Notes: generated from the sequence alone by a model not told the origin. DNA of 23,399 nucleotides from SKLM01 sp041687115 (GCA_041687115.1 JAWLCP010000041.1:1-23399), one strand, 5' to 3'; shown: positions 6,850-14,987, numbered from the stretch's first letter. A program made the numbers and translations.

Positions 6850-9363
6850 CTACGCCGGCTCTGCCTCTCTCGTCCTCCGCGCGTCCGCGATGCTTTCTGC
6901 AAAATCAGATGCCTCCTCAATCTGCGGCACCTCGCGCATGCGGCGGGCTCTCTTTGCCATCTCGGGCCGGAATTCCTCAATCTCCTTGAGCAGTTCCTCT
7001 CTGGGGATCGAGTCCAGCACCTCCTGCATCTCATTGATCACCCGGGCGTACTTGTCGCCCTGAGCGGCGCTGATCCACTCGACGCGGAACCTCCCGGGCG
7101 TCATGCCCATCCTCTCAAATCGCTTCAACAACCGCTCGGCCCGATGCGCGCCAACACGCTGGCCCGTGATGTAGTGACAGTCCTGGGGATGGCAGCCCGA
7201 GAAGAGAACCGCCCCCGCTCCCAGGCGGAAGGCCTCGTAGATGAAGTCGGCATCCATCCGCGCGGAGCACATCACGCGTATGCCGCGCTCGTTGGATGAG
7301 TATTCGAAGTGACTGGTCCCTGCCATATCTGCGCCGCCATAAGAGCACCAGTGACAGCGGAAAGCCAGGATTTTCTCCTCCGGTTTGTCAGCCAGCAACG
7401 TCTGAAGCTGCGCCAGAATCTGAGCATCTGTGAAGTGCAACTGGGTGATCGCGTTGTGGGGACACTCCGCGACGCAAGCGCCGCAGCCGTGACATTTGGC
7501 CGTGATCACATTGGGCGCCTTGCCCTCTTCGTACTCTATGGCGCCGTAGGGGCACGCTCGGGAGCAGATACCACACTTCTTCCCCTGGGCGCTGATGCAG
7601 CGATCCTCCCACACGACGGCTATCGTCGGCTCGATCTCCCACTCCTCGGCGTGGACGACTCGTCCGGCTCGTGCAGCCGCACCTGATCCCTGGGCCACGC
7701 TGGCGGGAATGTCCTTCGGTCCCTGGCACGCCCCAGCCAGGAACACACCGTCGGTCGGGGTGTCCAGTGGCCGCAGCTTGGGGTGATACTCCATGAACCA
7801 CCCTCCAGGACTCTGGGTGATATTGAGCACGGAACTGACCGTATCCACGTCGGGCTGGGGCACGGCAGCCTGGTTCAGCATTACCATCTCATATTCGTGT
7901 TCCGTGACATAACCCAGGTCCCTGTCCTCCGAGTGCACGATCAGGTTGTGCGTGTCGGGATCCTCGGTGATGAGGCCCGGTCGTCCCTGGATGAACCGGA
8001 TGCCCATCTCGCGCGCCCGATTGTAGAACTCCTCATATCCTTTCGACGGCGTGCGGATGTCTATGTAGTAGACGCTGAGATCCATCTCGGGATAGGTCTG
8101 TTTGAGTAGGACCGCGTTCTTGATCGCGTACATACAGCAGAAGTTGGAGCATGAGGGGTTGAATCGCTTATCGCGCGATCCGACGCAGTTGATGATGGCC
8201 AGGTTCTCCGGGTTCTCTCCATCGCTGGGGCGCATCAAGTTGCCAGCCGTTGGACCGGCGGAGTTGTTCAGCCGTTCCATCTCGATGGCCGTGATCACGT
8301 TCGGGAAACGCCCGTAGCCGTACTCCGTCATCACCGAGGGATCGAAGTGGTCGAACCCCGTGGCGACGACTACGGAGCCCACGTCCTCCCAGACCAGCTT
8401 ATCCTCCATGCTGAAGTCGATCGCATCTAGCTCGCCGCAGGCGTCAACGCACTTGTAGCATTCGATGCAGGACTCCATGTCAACATTGTACACCAGAGGC
8501 ACCGCCTGGCTCATCGCCACATCGATTGCTCTCCGGGGGGCCAGGCACAGCTCGAAGGGGTTGGGCACCTCGATGGGGCAGACGTCTGCACATTCGCCGC
8601 AGCCGTTACAGCGGTCCTCGTAGACGTACCGCGACTTCTGGCGCAGCTGAACCTTGAAATTGCCGACGAATCCTTCTACTCGCTCGACTTCCGTGTACGT
8701 CCTTACGTCTATCTTCGGGTGACGCGCCGCGTCAACCATCTTGGGGGCGAGTATTCATATGCTACAGTCCATCGTCGGGAAGGTCTTGTTCAGCTGTGCC
8801 ATCACCCCCCCAATCGTAGGTTCCCTCTCCACCAAGATCGTCTCGATGTTCTGATCTGCCAGATCCAACGCAGCGCTGATGCCCGCCACCCCGCCGCCGA
8901 TGACCATCGCCCGCTTCGTAACCGGCACCTTGATCATATCGAGGGGGGTGAGAAACCTGGCCTTCGCCACAGCTGCCGCCGTCAGGCTCTTCGCCTTTTC
9001 CAAGGCCCCCTCTGGATCGTGGCCGTGGGCCCAGGTGCATTGCTCTCGGATGTTGGCCATCTCCATCAGGAAGGGGTTCAGGCCAGCCTCGGCCACCACT
9101 GCGCGGAAGGTTGGCTCGTGCATACGCACGGAGCACGCCGAGACCACGACCCGATTGAGATTGTGCTTCTCGATCTCCTCCCGGATCACAGTCTGACCGC
9201 TGTCCGCGCAGGCGTATGGGGTGTCGACCGCTCGAACTACGCCGGGAAGCGTTGCCGCGTATTCCACCACGGCCTTCGGGTCGATGACCCCGGCGATGTT
9301 GCTCCCGCAATGGCAGACGTATACGCCGGTCCGTACCTCTTCGTTTCCGTTATCTCCTACCAT
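6850..9363 (-). CDS. hdrA: HdrA-MvhD fusion, probable selenoprotein with in-frame UGA (Sec203)
   Basis: HdrA is the FAD-containing core of heterodisulfide reductase-type complexes and the site of flavin-based electron bifurcation. I read this as one 837-residue protein. Residues 1-150 are the HdrA N-terminal domain (VCHCGSNIAG at 16-25). GGGVAG (156-161) is the FAD/Rossmann motif. D199-C200-S201-I202-UGA203 follows, where the HdrA family has CxxC. Ferredoxin-type clusters lie at about 252-262, 299-309 and 589-634, with a CCMY site near 409. The C-terminal 665-790 is a canonical MvhD domain (CHWCSYGGAD, CSARMD, GCHPQDCHY). The UGA (8755-8757) is in frame with the rest, and a SECIS-like hairpin follows it. 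The ATG at 9363 has a GGGAGGAG site, whereas the in-frame ATG after the UGA (8739) has no ribosome binding site. A disrupted gene or sequencing error is the alternative. The Sec biosynthesis genes are not in this window. Confidence 0.88.
8718..8737 (-). promoter_or_regulatory. Bacterial SECIS-like stem-loop downstream of the hdrA UGA
   Basis: In the mRNA, 17 bases after the UGA, there is GG (8737-8736), an unpaired U (8735), UGACGC (8734-8729), loop GGC (8728-8726), GCGUCA (8725-8720) and CC (8719-8718). All pairs are Watson-Crick. The apical loop begins with G, and 26 bases separate it from the UGA, within the spacing accepted for bacterial SECIS elements. The plan (GG, bulged U, UG-starting stem, GG-starting loop, CC) is the same as in the E. 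coli fdhF minihelix bound by SelB. Seen in sequence; function is inferred. Confidence 0.75.
8755..8757 (-). other. In-frame UGA codon read as selenocysteine (residue 203 of HdrA)
   Basis: On the minus strand the codons read GAC TGT AGC ATA TGA ATA CTC GCC CCC AAG ATG, i.e. D-C-S-I-UGA-I-L-A-P-K-M. Typical HdrA has Cys at this position in a CxxC-like motif followed by a hydrophobic pair and a PKM stretch, so UGA replaces exactly one Cys codon. There is no frame change around it. Methanococcales HdrA is an established Sec-containing version of the same protein. Confidence 0.82.
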
Positions 9364-9455
9364 AATGCTCCTCCCAAAAAGAACGTGTTGTGCCCGGCGT
9401 CACACCGCCAGCACCCGTACGTTTTCTAAGTGTTCAAGCGGCCAGTATGCGAGGC

Positions 9456-9478
9456 AAAACCCGCGCTGTCAGGCGCGG
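9456..9478 (-). terminator. Probable intrinsic terminator after the AOR-ferredoxin cassette
   Basis: On the minus strand a hairpin of two 7-base arms (9472-9478 and 9461-9467, one G-U pair, 4-base loop TGAC) is followed by GTTTTG. The U-run is short, so termination may be partial. It lies about 100 bases past the ferredoxin stop and 97 bases before the hdrA start codon. That placement suggests the AOR cassette and the hdrA operon are separate or attenuated transcription units. I could not find a convincing hdrA promoter in 9364-9455. Confidence 0.55.
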
Positions 9479-9579
9479 ACGTATCACCGGAACGCTCCAC
9501 AGATCTGCGTTCGCAGTGACACTACCGCGCCTGATCGCGGGCTTCACCCTCTCCAGAGCGTCAGGGGTCTAGCCTGAAC

Positions 9580-10074
9580 TCACCGTCTTAACACTTCCTC
9601 GATGGCGCGCTTGTGTCGAGTCCGCTGCGCTCTCTTATCGGGAGTCGTGAGTTCGAGCGCTTCCTTGGGACACCACTTGACGCATTGCGGGCCGTCCTCC
9701 TCATCCTCGCACAGATCGCAGATCTCGGCTAGCTTGGTGCGGGGGTTGATGGAGATCGCGCCAAAGTCGCAGGCCTCAATACACCAGGTACAACCATCAC
9801 ACCGCCCGGCGTCCACATGGATCACGCCGGTGTCGGGGTCCTGAGAGAGCGCGTCGCGGGGACACGCTATCACACACGGTGCGTTCTCGCACGTGCGACA
9901 GGCCACCGTCGTCATTAGGATCTTGTGCTCCCGCACCATGCGGATGCGGCTGCGGAAGGTGTTGAACTCGCCCGTCTTTGTGTACGAGCAGACGTATTCG
10001 CATATCTGACAACCGACACACTTCTCGGGGTCACACGTTATGTACTGATACTTCGAAGTTGAAGGAAGAGGCAT
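9580..10074 (-). CDS. Four-cluster [4Fe-4S] ferredoxin, AOR electron-transfer subunit
   Basis: This 164-residue cytoplasmic protein holds four ferredoxin sites in the pattern of HycB/DmsB-type electron subunits: CVGCQICEYVC near residues 19-29, CRTCENAPCVIACP near 59-72, CDGCTWCIEAC near 89-99, and CDLC...CVKWCP near 117-133. It begins 9 bases after the AOR stop with an AGGAG site, so it is cotranscribed with it. In AOR systems such as Aromatoleum AorABC, and in the BamBC pair of class II benzoyl-CoA reductase, a small Fe-S protein of this kind carries electrons to or from the tungsten subunit. It is therefore the likely link between the AOR and the HdrA/hydrogenase module next door. Ends in a basic tail. 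Confidence 0.87.
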   Translation of the reverse strand: MPLPSTSKYQYITCDPEKCVGCQICEYVCSYTKTGEFNTFRSRIRMVREHKILMTTVACRTCENAPCVIACPRDALSQDPDTGVIHVDAGRCDGCTWCIEACDFGAISINPRTKLAEICDLCEDEEDGPQCVKWCPKEALELTTPDKRAQRTRHKRAIEEVLRR

Positions 10075-10083
10075 TGTAGTCTC

Positions 10084-11973
10084 CTATACACCAATCTCTT
10101 CTGCGACGTCTTCCATCCCCAGTTCGACAAGCTTCTCCTTGGGGATCAGACCCTCCTCGGTCCAGCCCTTGGCCTCGTAGTAGATATCCTTGAGGTATTC
10201 CAATTCCTCGTCGGTCACGATGTGCCCGGCGGAGGGCCCCTTGGTCATCGGCTCGTGTTGCCAGCGGTAGGGCAGGTGATCGTCCTCTCGCGTCCAACCC
10301 TCGCGGACATTGAAGGCCTTCTTCATTGTGTGGGCCCGCTCGCCGATCAGATCCACGTCGTCGTAGTCGAACTCCCAGCCCGTTGTGGCGTTGATCAGCT
10401 TGGCGATGGCTGGCCAGGCCCCTTCCCGATCCGCTTTGCCCGTGAAGCAGCGCCGGATGAACTTGCACAGGGGCAATGTGTCGTACACAGCTGCGTACTC
10501 CTCTGTGCTCTTGGCCAGCTCCCCGCGGGTCTCGTCAACGCTGAAGCGATCCACCCAGCCCTTGATGTCAGGGTCATAGGCCGCTGTACGGTTGTGACAC
10601 CCGCCGCGCGTTCCCACTGCTAGCCCGACTGCAAACGTCTTGAGCGCGCGGGCATCGTACCCCGGAGTCTCCAAACCCTTGATGTTCATCGCCCACTGGT
10701 AGCTCTCGGTGCCTCGCTCCTCGTCCAGCTTGACACTGGCGCGTCTCGTCCCTTCGGCCAGCAGGTCTCCCATGTACCCGTCGCGATGGGCGATCATCTC
10801 CGTCAGCCGCACCATTGCCATGCCGTCGCCGAAGCTGGCCTCGAAGCCCTCAGGGTACCGCTCGCACTTGAAGTCCTCCTGTGTGAAGATGCCCCGCTCG
10901 AAGCACTCCATCGCCCAGCTGATGGTCACGCCTGTGCTCATCGTATCGGTCCCCAGCTCGTTGCAGTTGGCGATGGCCTTGATCGAGGCCTCCATGTCGT
11001 TTACCCCGCAGTTCGACGAGAGGGCGAAGAGAGATTCGTACTCGACGTGTCCCATTGCCTCAGCGTACGGTCCCTCTTTCACGTGCCCGACCTGCTCGCA
11101 GGCGATGGGGCACTGCGCGCAGGCAATGGTCTTCGCCTTGTAGTGCTCGTGGAGATACTCTCCGCTGATCAGTTCGGCATCGTCAAACACGCCCTCCCGG
11201 TAGTTCTCCGTCGGTAGCAGTCCGAGCTTGTTCATGTTCAGGACGTTTGACGAAGTGCCCAGAATGCGGTACTTTTGAGTGTGAGGACCTTGAGCTGCCT
11301 CAAGGATGTCGTACGAAAGTTTGAGCAACTCCTCGGGATCGGCCACCTGGACGCCGTGGGTGCCCCGCACGGACAGAGCCTTGAGCTTCTTCGACCCCCA
11401 CACCGCGCCGTGACCGGTACGCCCCGCCTTCCGACCGTCGTTACTCACGTTGGCGATGCGTACCAGATTCTCGCCAGCCGGCCCGATAACCGCCGAACGT
11501 ATTTGGTCATCCCCAAATTCCTCGCGGATTGCCTCTTCTGCCTCTGTGGTGCTCAGGCCCACTAAATCAGAGGCGTCCCGGAAGTCAACCTTGTCATCGT
11601 CGATCAGGACGCTAACCCATTCTTCGCTAGCTCCATGGACGACGATTCCGTCCCACCGGGCCCGCTTGAGTGAAACCGTGAACCAGCTGCTTGATAGACT
11701 ATCGCCGATGAAGCCGGTCAACGGGGACTTCGACGCCATGCCATACTTTCCCCCCACCGGCACCGGGGTACCGGCGAAGAGTCCATTGGCGATGCAGATA
11801 GGATTGCCCGGTGATAGCGGGTCGCAGCCTGTTTCGATGTTCTCCCAGCAGAGTCGGGTCGCCATCGAGACTCCGCCAATGTACGTCTTGTACCACTCCT
11901 CTGGTTTCGATTCGACCCACCTCTTGCGGTTGGTCAGATCGATGTGCAGAACTCTTCCGCTGTAGCCATGCAT
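10084..11973 (-). CDS. aor: Aldehyde:ferredoxin oxidoreductase family tungstoenzyme
   Basis: This 629-residue protein is full length for the AOR family (about 600-650). It contains the N-terminal beta-barrel (YSGRVLHIDLT), the pterin-contacting AGRTGHGAVWGSKKLKAL region (~183-200) and the [4Fe-4S] ligands C285-x2-C288-x3-C292 plus C503 in LPLCKF. The family oxidises aldehydes to acids with ferredoxin, or runs in reverse, using W- or Mo-bispterin. It also includes BamB, the benzoyl-CoA reductase subunit, so the substrate is open. I prefer the ATG at 11973 (AGGAGG, 7 bases away) over the GTG just before it. The gene follows the MoaD-like stop within 3 bases and precedes a ferredoxin by 9 bases, so the three are one unit. 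No signal peptide; cytoplasmic. Confidence 0.92.
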   Translation of the reverse strand: MHGYSGRVLHIDLTNRKRWVESKPEEWYKTYIGGVSMATRLCWENIETGCDPLSPGNPICIANGLFAGTPVPVGGKYGMASKSPLTGFIGDSLSSSWFTVSLKRARWDGIVVHGASEEWVSVLIDDDKVDFRDASDLVGLSTTEAEEAIREEFGDDQIRSAVIGPAGENLVRIANVSNDGRKAGRTGHGAVWGSKKLKALSVRGTHGVQVADPEELLKLSYDILEAAQGPHTQKYRILGTSSNVLNMNKLGLLPTENYREGVFDDAELISGEYLHEHYKAKTIACAQCPIACEQVGHVKEGPYAEAMGHVEYESLFALSSNCGVNDMEASIKAIANCNELGTDTMSTGVTISWAMECFERGIFTQEDFKCERYPEGFEASFGDGMAMVRLTEMIAHRDGYMGDLLAEGTRRASVKLDEERGTESYQWAMNIKGLETPGYDARALKTFAVGLAVGTRGGCHNRTAAYDPDIKGWVDRFSVDETRGELAKSTEEYAAVYDTLPLCKFIRRCFTGKADREGAWPAIAKLINATTGWEFDYDDVDLIGERAHTMKKAFNVREGWTREDDHLPYRWQHEPMTKGPSAGHIVTDEELEYLKDIYYEAKGWTEEGLIPKEKLVELGMEDVAEEIGV

Positions 11974-11976
11974 CAC

Positions 11977-12261
11977 TTAACCTCCTGCTGACATAGACAT
12001 CACGATGATTCGGTCACCGTCACCAAGGTTTTCATCCATCTGATGGGGCTGGATCATGCGCCTTCCGTCCAGGTTGAGGATGTTGGGGGCTTGCATCGTC
12101 TCGCCATCAGGCTGGACCACGTCCCCGATCATCTCGGGGTACTGCTTCGCCAGGGCCCGCACGACGTCTCGGAAGGTCGCACCTTCCTCGAGGGTCAACG
12201 TTATTTCTCTCTCTCCTGCTATGAGCCTGGAAAGCCCAAAGAGCTCTACCTGAACACGCAC
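11977..12261 (-). CDS. MoaD/ThiS-family ubiquitin-like sulfur carrier for the AOR pterin cofactor
   Basis: A 94-residue beta-grasp protein ending in SMSAGG. The C-terminal Gly-Gly is the adenylation/thiocarboxylate site of MoaD-type proteins. Conserved-looking stretches are VELFGLSRLIAGEREITL near the start and NLDGRRM...GDGDRIIVM before the tail. In molybdopterin synthesis MoaD donates sulfur to precursor Z with MoaE. AOR-linked MoaD-like genes are common and are thought to serve the tungsten pterin. The frame is open much further upstream, but that part is unlike the family and passes through the promoter. I place the start at the GTG at 12261 (AGGA 5 bases upstream). A GTG at 12291 is possible. 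The stop lies 0-3 bases before the aor start. Confidence 0.8.
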   Translation of the reverse strand: MRVQVELFGLSRLIAGEREITLTLEEGATFRDVVRALAKQYPEMIGDVVQPDGETMQAPNILNLDGRRMIQPHQMDENLGDGDRIIVMSMSAGG

Positions 12262-12300
12262 CTTGGTCCTGTCCGCCTCTGCAACGCTCACCGTGGTAGA

Positions 12301-12373
12301 TAAGGAAGGAGTCCAGTCCTTGGAGCGAACTGCCAGCCTCGGATGGCTTGGCCGCCCTGACGCTGGTTCCTTA
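12301..12373 (-). promoter_or_regulatory. Leader of the moaD-aor transcript with alternative pairings
   Basis: The transcript from the promoter at 12384-12412 would have about 115 bases of leader. In it, TAAGGAA (plus-strand copy TTCCTTA at 12367-12373) can pair with TTCCTTA (plus-strand TAAGGAA at 12301-12307), 7 bp. A competing 5-bp hairpin uses 12306-12310 and 12317-12321, and a GCC/AGCC stem forms near 12332-12352. The two pairings overlap by two bases. This could be an attenuator or ligand-sensing leader, but I cannot match it to the Moco/Tuco riboswitch from memory. Confidence 0.3.
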
Positions 12374-12383
12374 CTCCCTGCAA

Positions 12384-12412
12384 ATTGTAGCACAACTATC
12401 TGGCAAAAGCAA
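12384..12412 (-). promoter_or_regulatory. Promoter of the moaD-aor-ferredoxin cassette
   Basis: The minus strand carries TTGCTT (12407-12412), a 17-base spacer and TACAAT (12384-12389), a good sigma70 match. The predicted start is near 12377. It is divergent from the RpiR promoter at 12482-12510, about 70 bases away. Confidence 0.6.
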
Positions 12413-12481
12413 ATGAAGTGTCGCCTCTGCCCGGTAGCTCGGTACCTGCTTTTACTTTGCACTGGCCCAACATTCTTGTGT

Positions 12482-12510
12482 TTGCAATTTACTCATACGA
12501 GTGGTAGAAT
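12482..12510 (+). promoter_or_regulatory. Promoter of the RpiR-type regulator
   Basis: TTGCAA (12482-12487), a 17-base spacer and TAGAAT (12505-12510). The transcript would begin near 12517, leaving a leader of about 150 bases before the ATG at 12667. The leader holds no clear hairpin or operator beyond the ribosome binding site. Confidence 0.5.
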
Positions 12511-12666
12511 GGGCGCAATCTGAAACCGGCGTTCACCGCTCCCTGGATCGCGCTGTGCGGCAGTTCTCGTGGAGATTGGAGGTACATATCCTTCGACGCG
12601 CGCGGTTAGAATGCGGGTAGTCCTTGGGCGCCATCTCGGGTTGATACTCTGTGGGGAGGTGCGACG

Positions 12667-13545
12667 ATGTTTCGCCAGAAGATACAAGACAAGCACGATG
12701 ATCTCACGCCTAGTTTCCGCAAACTCGCCGATTTCATCCAGAACAACGAGCTCGATGCCGCCTTCATGACGGCCACTGAGTTGGCCGATCGCCTGGGCGT
12801 CGATGCTGCCACGGTCGTGCGCTTCGCCCAGGAGCTTGGCTACAGCGGCTTCCGCGAGTTGAGTAAGGAGATACAGGAGGTCGTACGGGCCGATCTGAAG
12901 GCCTCGTACACCGCCGATCTGAATGCTCCACAGGATCTCCAGCTCTTCCGTGGTCTCTTGGTCAACGAGAAACACAACCTGGAGCTGGCTCAAGATCGAT
13001 TGACGGAGCGAGTGGATTCCCTGCTGCCCACGCTCACTGAGGCAGCGCGGATCTGGGTCGTGGGACAAGGCCAGTGTGCGAACCTGGCAGCGCTCTGCGC
13101 CGATGCGCTGCGGGAGGTTGGATTGCCAGCCGTCGCCATACCATCTGATCCGCTGATGGCAGCGACAAACTTGAAGGGGATCGACGATACCGATGTGGTG
13201 ATCGGGTTCTCCCTCGCTGGGATGGATCTTGACACTGCCAGCGTGGTCAGCTTCGCCCGCCGGCGTGGAGCCCCTACTTTCGTCTTCAGCGTCTCACCGG
13301 TTGCAGCTGCGGCCCTCGAGGCGGAAACGTCGATCGTCTGCCCCGGACAGACCGAGACGGGGGTCCCTTCTTTCACCGGGCTTGCGGCTATGATCGTCGT
13401 CCTTGTGTCAGCGTTCACCGTTCGCTATCCCGAAGAGGGTGAGGCGATGACGAGCGCGATGCGGGAGAGCTACCGCGAGCTGTTGGAGAAGCGCGACGAG
13501 ATGGCATCAAGACTCGATATTGACGATCTTTGGCGGCACTCCTAG
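12667..13545 (+). CDS. RpiR/MurR-family transcriptional regulator (HTH + SIS domain)
   Basis: This 292-residue regulator has an N-terminal RpiR-type helix-turn-helix (about 1-75; the FMTATELADRLGVDAATVVRFAQELGYSGF region is the classic HTH_6 motif). A C-terminal SIS domain (about 120-260) follows, which in the family binds phosphosugars. The start has a GGGAGG site 7 bases upstream. It is transcribed divergently from the moaD-aor cassette, so it may control that cassette, itself, or a sugar pathway elsewhere. The aldolase-like gene at 21566-22987 is the only obvious sugar-phosphate candidate in the window. The ligand cannot be read from sequence. There is no membrane segment. Confidence 0.88.
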   Translation: MFRQKIQDKHDDLTPSFRKLADFIQNNELDAAFMTATELADRLGVDAATVVRFAQELGYSGFRELSKEIQEVVRADLKASYTADLNAPQDLQLFRGLLVNEKHNLELAQDRLTERVDSLLPTLTEAARIWVVGQGQCANLAALCADALREVGLPAVAIPSDPLMAATNLKGIDDTDVVIGFSLAGMDLDTASVVSFARRRGAPTFVFSVSPVAAAALEAETSIVCPGQTETGVPSFTGLAAMIVVLVSAFTVRYPEEGEAMTSAMRESYRELLEKRDEMASRLDIDDLWRHS

Positions 13546-13591
13546 ACTCTGGCTGGCATCGAGCGGCCGCTGATCGGTTGAGATAGAGTCA

Positions 13592-13621
13592 ACACAGACC
13601 CGGTGAGAGCCGGGTCTGTGT
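13592..13621. terminator. Strong 12-bp hairpin between convergent genes, likely bidirectional terminator
   Basis: ACACAGACCCGG (13592-13603), loop TGAGAG and CCGGGTCTGTGT (13610-13621) form a perfect 12-bp stem. It sits midway between the convergent ends of the RpiR gene (13545) and hisS (13669). There is no T-run on either side, so it is not a textbook intrinsic terminator, but position and stability fit a shared transcription end. Confidence 0.6.
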
Positions 13622-13668
13622 GCTGAGAAGGGTCCTGTCCTCGTTCTGCTTCTCTCCGCGCCCGACTC

Positions 13669-14934
13669 TCACACCCGTTCCCTCAACCACGTCACCAGGA
13701 GGGTGAGATCCACGTCTACCTGGTCACCCGACGTCATGTCTCGGACGGTGGCCTTTCCGCTCTGCAACTCGTCTCCTCCCAGGATAACCGTATACCGAAC
13801 CGCCCGCTTGTCCGCCTCCCGGAGCTGGCTCCTCAGCCCTCTCTCACGGCCCATCGCGAAATAGACGCCTACATCCGTCCGCCGAAGCTCGTCCATTAGA
13901 TGCAGCGACTCCTTCCTCGGCTCCTCGCCCAGATAGGCCAGGAACACCTCGGGTGTTCGCGGGGCAGGTGGCTCCACCCCCAACTCCTTCATCATGATGA
14001 TGATGCGCTCCAATCCCACCCCTACACCCACCCCGGGTGTCTCCGGTCCGCCGAGAAGCTCGGCCAGGCCATCATACCGGCCTCCACCGCACAACGCGCT
14101 CTGTGCCCCGATGCCAGACGCCCACACCTCGAAGACTGTTTTCGTATAGTAATCCAGCCCGCGCACTAGCCGATGGTTCAAAGTGTAACGCCGATTCAGC
14201 AACTCCAGATACTCCCGCAGACTGGCGAAGTGCTCGGCACACTCGTCACACAAGAAATCCACGATGTGCGGTGCCCTTTCGAGAATAGGCTGGCATGTCT
14301 CCTCCTTGCAGTCGAGCACCCGCAGCGGGCTCTGCTCCAATCGCCGCTGGCAGTCCTCACAGATCTGGGCCTCGTGTTCCTCGTAGTACGCTCTGAGGGC
14401 CTCAACGTACGGCGGTCGACAATGGGGACAGCCGGTGGAGTTCAACTGGAACTCCAGGTCCCGGAAACCGAGCCCCGCGTAGAGATCCCAGACCAATGTC
14501 ATAATCTCCAGGTCCGCGGCAGGATCCTCTTCGCCCAGGATCTCGGCGTTGAACTGAGTGAACTGTCGGTACCGTCCTGCTTGTGGACGGTCGTACCGGA
14601 AGGTTGGACCGATCGAATAGAGCTTCTGCGGCTTCACCTCGACGTACAATCCGTTCTCGATGTACGCACGCACCACGCCTGCCGTAAACTCCGGGCGTAG
14701 TGTCAGGTCCCGTCCCCCCTTGTCGAGAAATGTGTACATCTCCTTGTCCACCACGTCGGTGCCCTGACCGATGCCTCGAGCGAATACTTCGGTCGCCTCA
14801 AACATAGGCGTGTCGAGGCGTTCGAAGCCCGCGAGTTCGGCGAGGTGCTTCGCATGGCGCCGCACCCGGCTCCAGTAGGGTTGATCCGCCGGGAGTATAT
14901 CCAGGGTTCCGGGTGGTCTTTGATAGCTTGGCAC
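13669..14934 (-). CDS. hisS: Histidyl-tRNA synthetase
   Basis: This class II aminoacyl-tRNA synthetase charges tRNA-His in the cytoplasm. The 421-residue length is typical. Visible signatures include the N-terminal RPPGTLDILP, motif 2 (FRYDRPQAGRYRQFTQFNAE), the HisA-box RGLDYYTKTVFE and motif 3 (GVGVGLERI), plus the C-terminal anticodon-binding domain. The insertion domain carries paired Cys (GCPHC near 168-172, CEDC, DCKEETC and CDEC) that could hold a metal, a variant seen in many bacteria. I chose the GTG at 14934 because it has an AAGGAG site 7 bases away and gives the family's usual N-terminus. The frame stays open 17 codons further but that part is not HisRS-like. Confidence 0.95.
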   Translation of the reverse strand: MPSYQRPPGTLDILPADQPYWSRVRRHAKHLAELAGFERLDTPMFEATEVFARGIGQGTDVVDKEMYTFLDKGGRDLTLRPEFTAGVVRAYIENGLYVEVKPQKLYSIGPTFRYDRPQAGRYRQFTQFNAEILGEEDPAADLEIMTLVWDLYAGLGFRDLEFQLNSTGCPHCRPPYVEALRAYYEEHEAQICEDCQRRLEQSPLRVLDCKEETCQPILERAPHIVDFLCDECAEHFASLREYLELLNRRYTLNHRLVRGLDYYTKTVFEVWASGIGAQSALCGGGRYDGLAELLGGPETPGVGVGVGLERIIIMMKELGVEPPAPRTPEVFLAYLGEEPRKESLHLMDELRRTDVGVYFAMGRERGLRSQLREADKRAVRYTVILGGDELQSGKATVRDMTSGDQVDVDLTLLVTWLRERV

Positions 14935-14987
14935 GGGTTTCTCCTTCCAGGTCTGCACAAACAGGATATGCGCAAGATCGAGCAAGC

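Noticed and set aside
6850..9363. Two independent genes, or an inactivated pseudogene of hdrA
   Set aside because: The frame is unbroken on both sides, the UGA sits exactly at a family Cys position, a SECIS-like hairpin follows and the second ORF has no ribosome binding site. A pseudogene would be expected to show frameshifts or other stops; none are seen in 837 codons.
12262..12462. Long N-terminus of the MoaD-like protein up to 12462
   Set aside because: It runs through the predicted promoter and is not MoaD-like.
12584..12612. Second RpiR promoter with TAGAAT at 12607-12612
   Set aside because: No acceptable -35 at 16-18 bases; the promoter at 12482-12510 is better.
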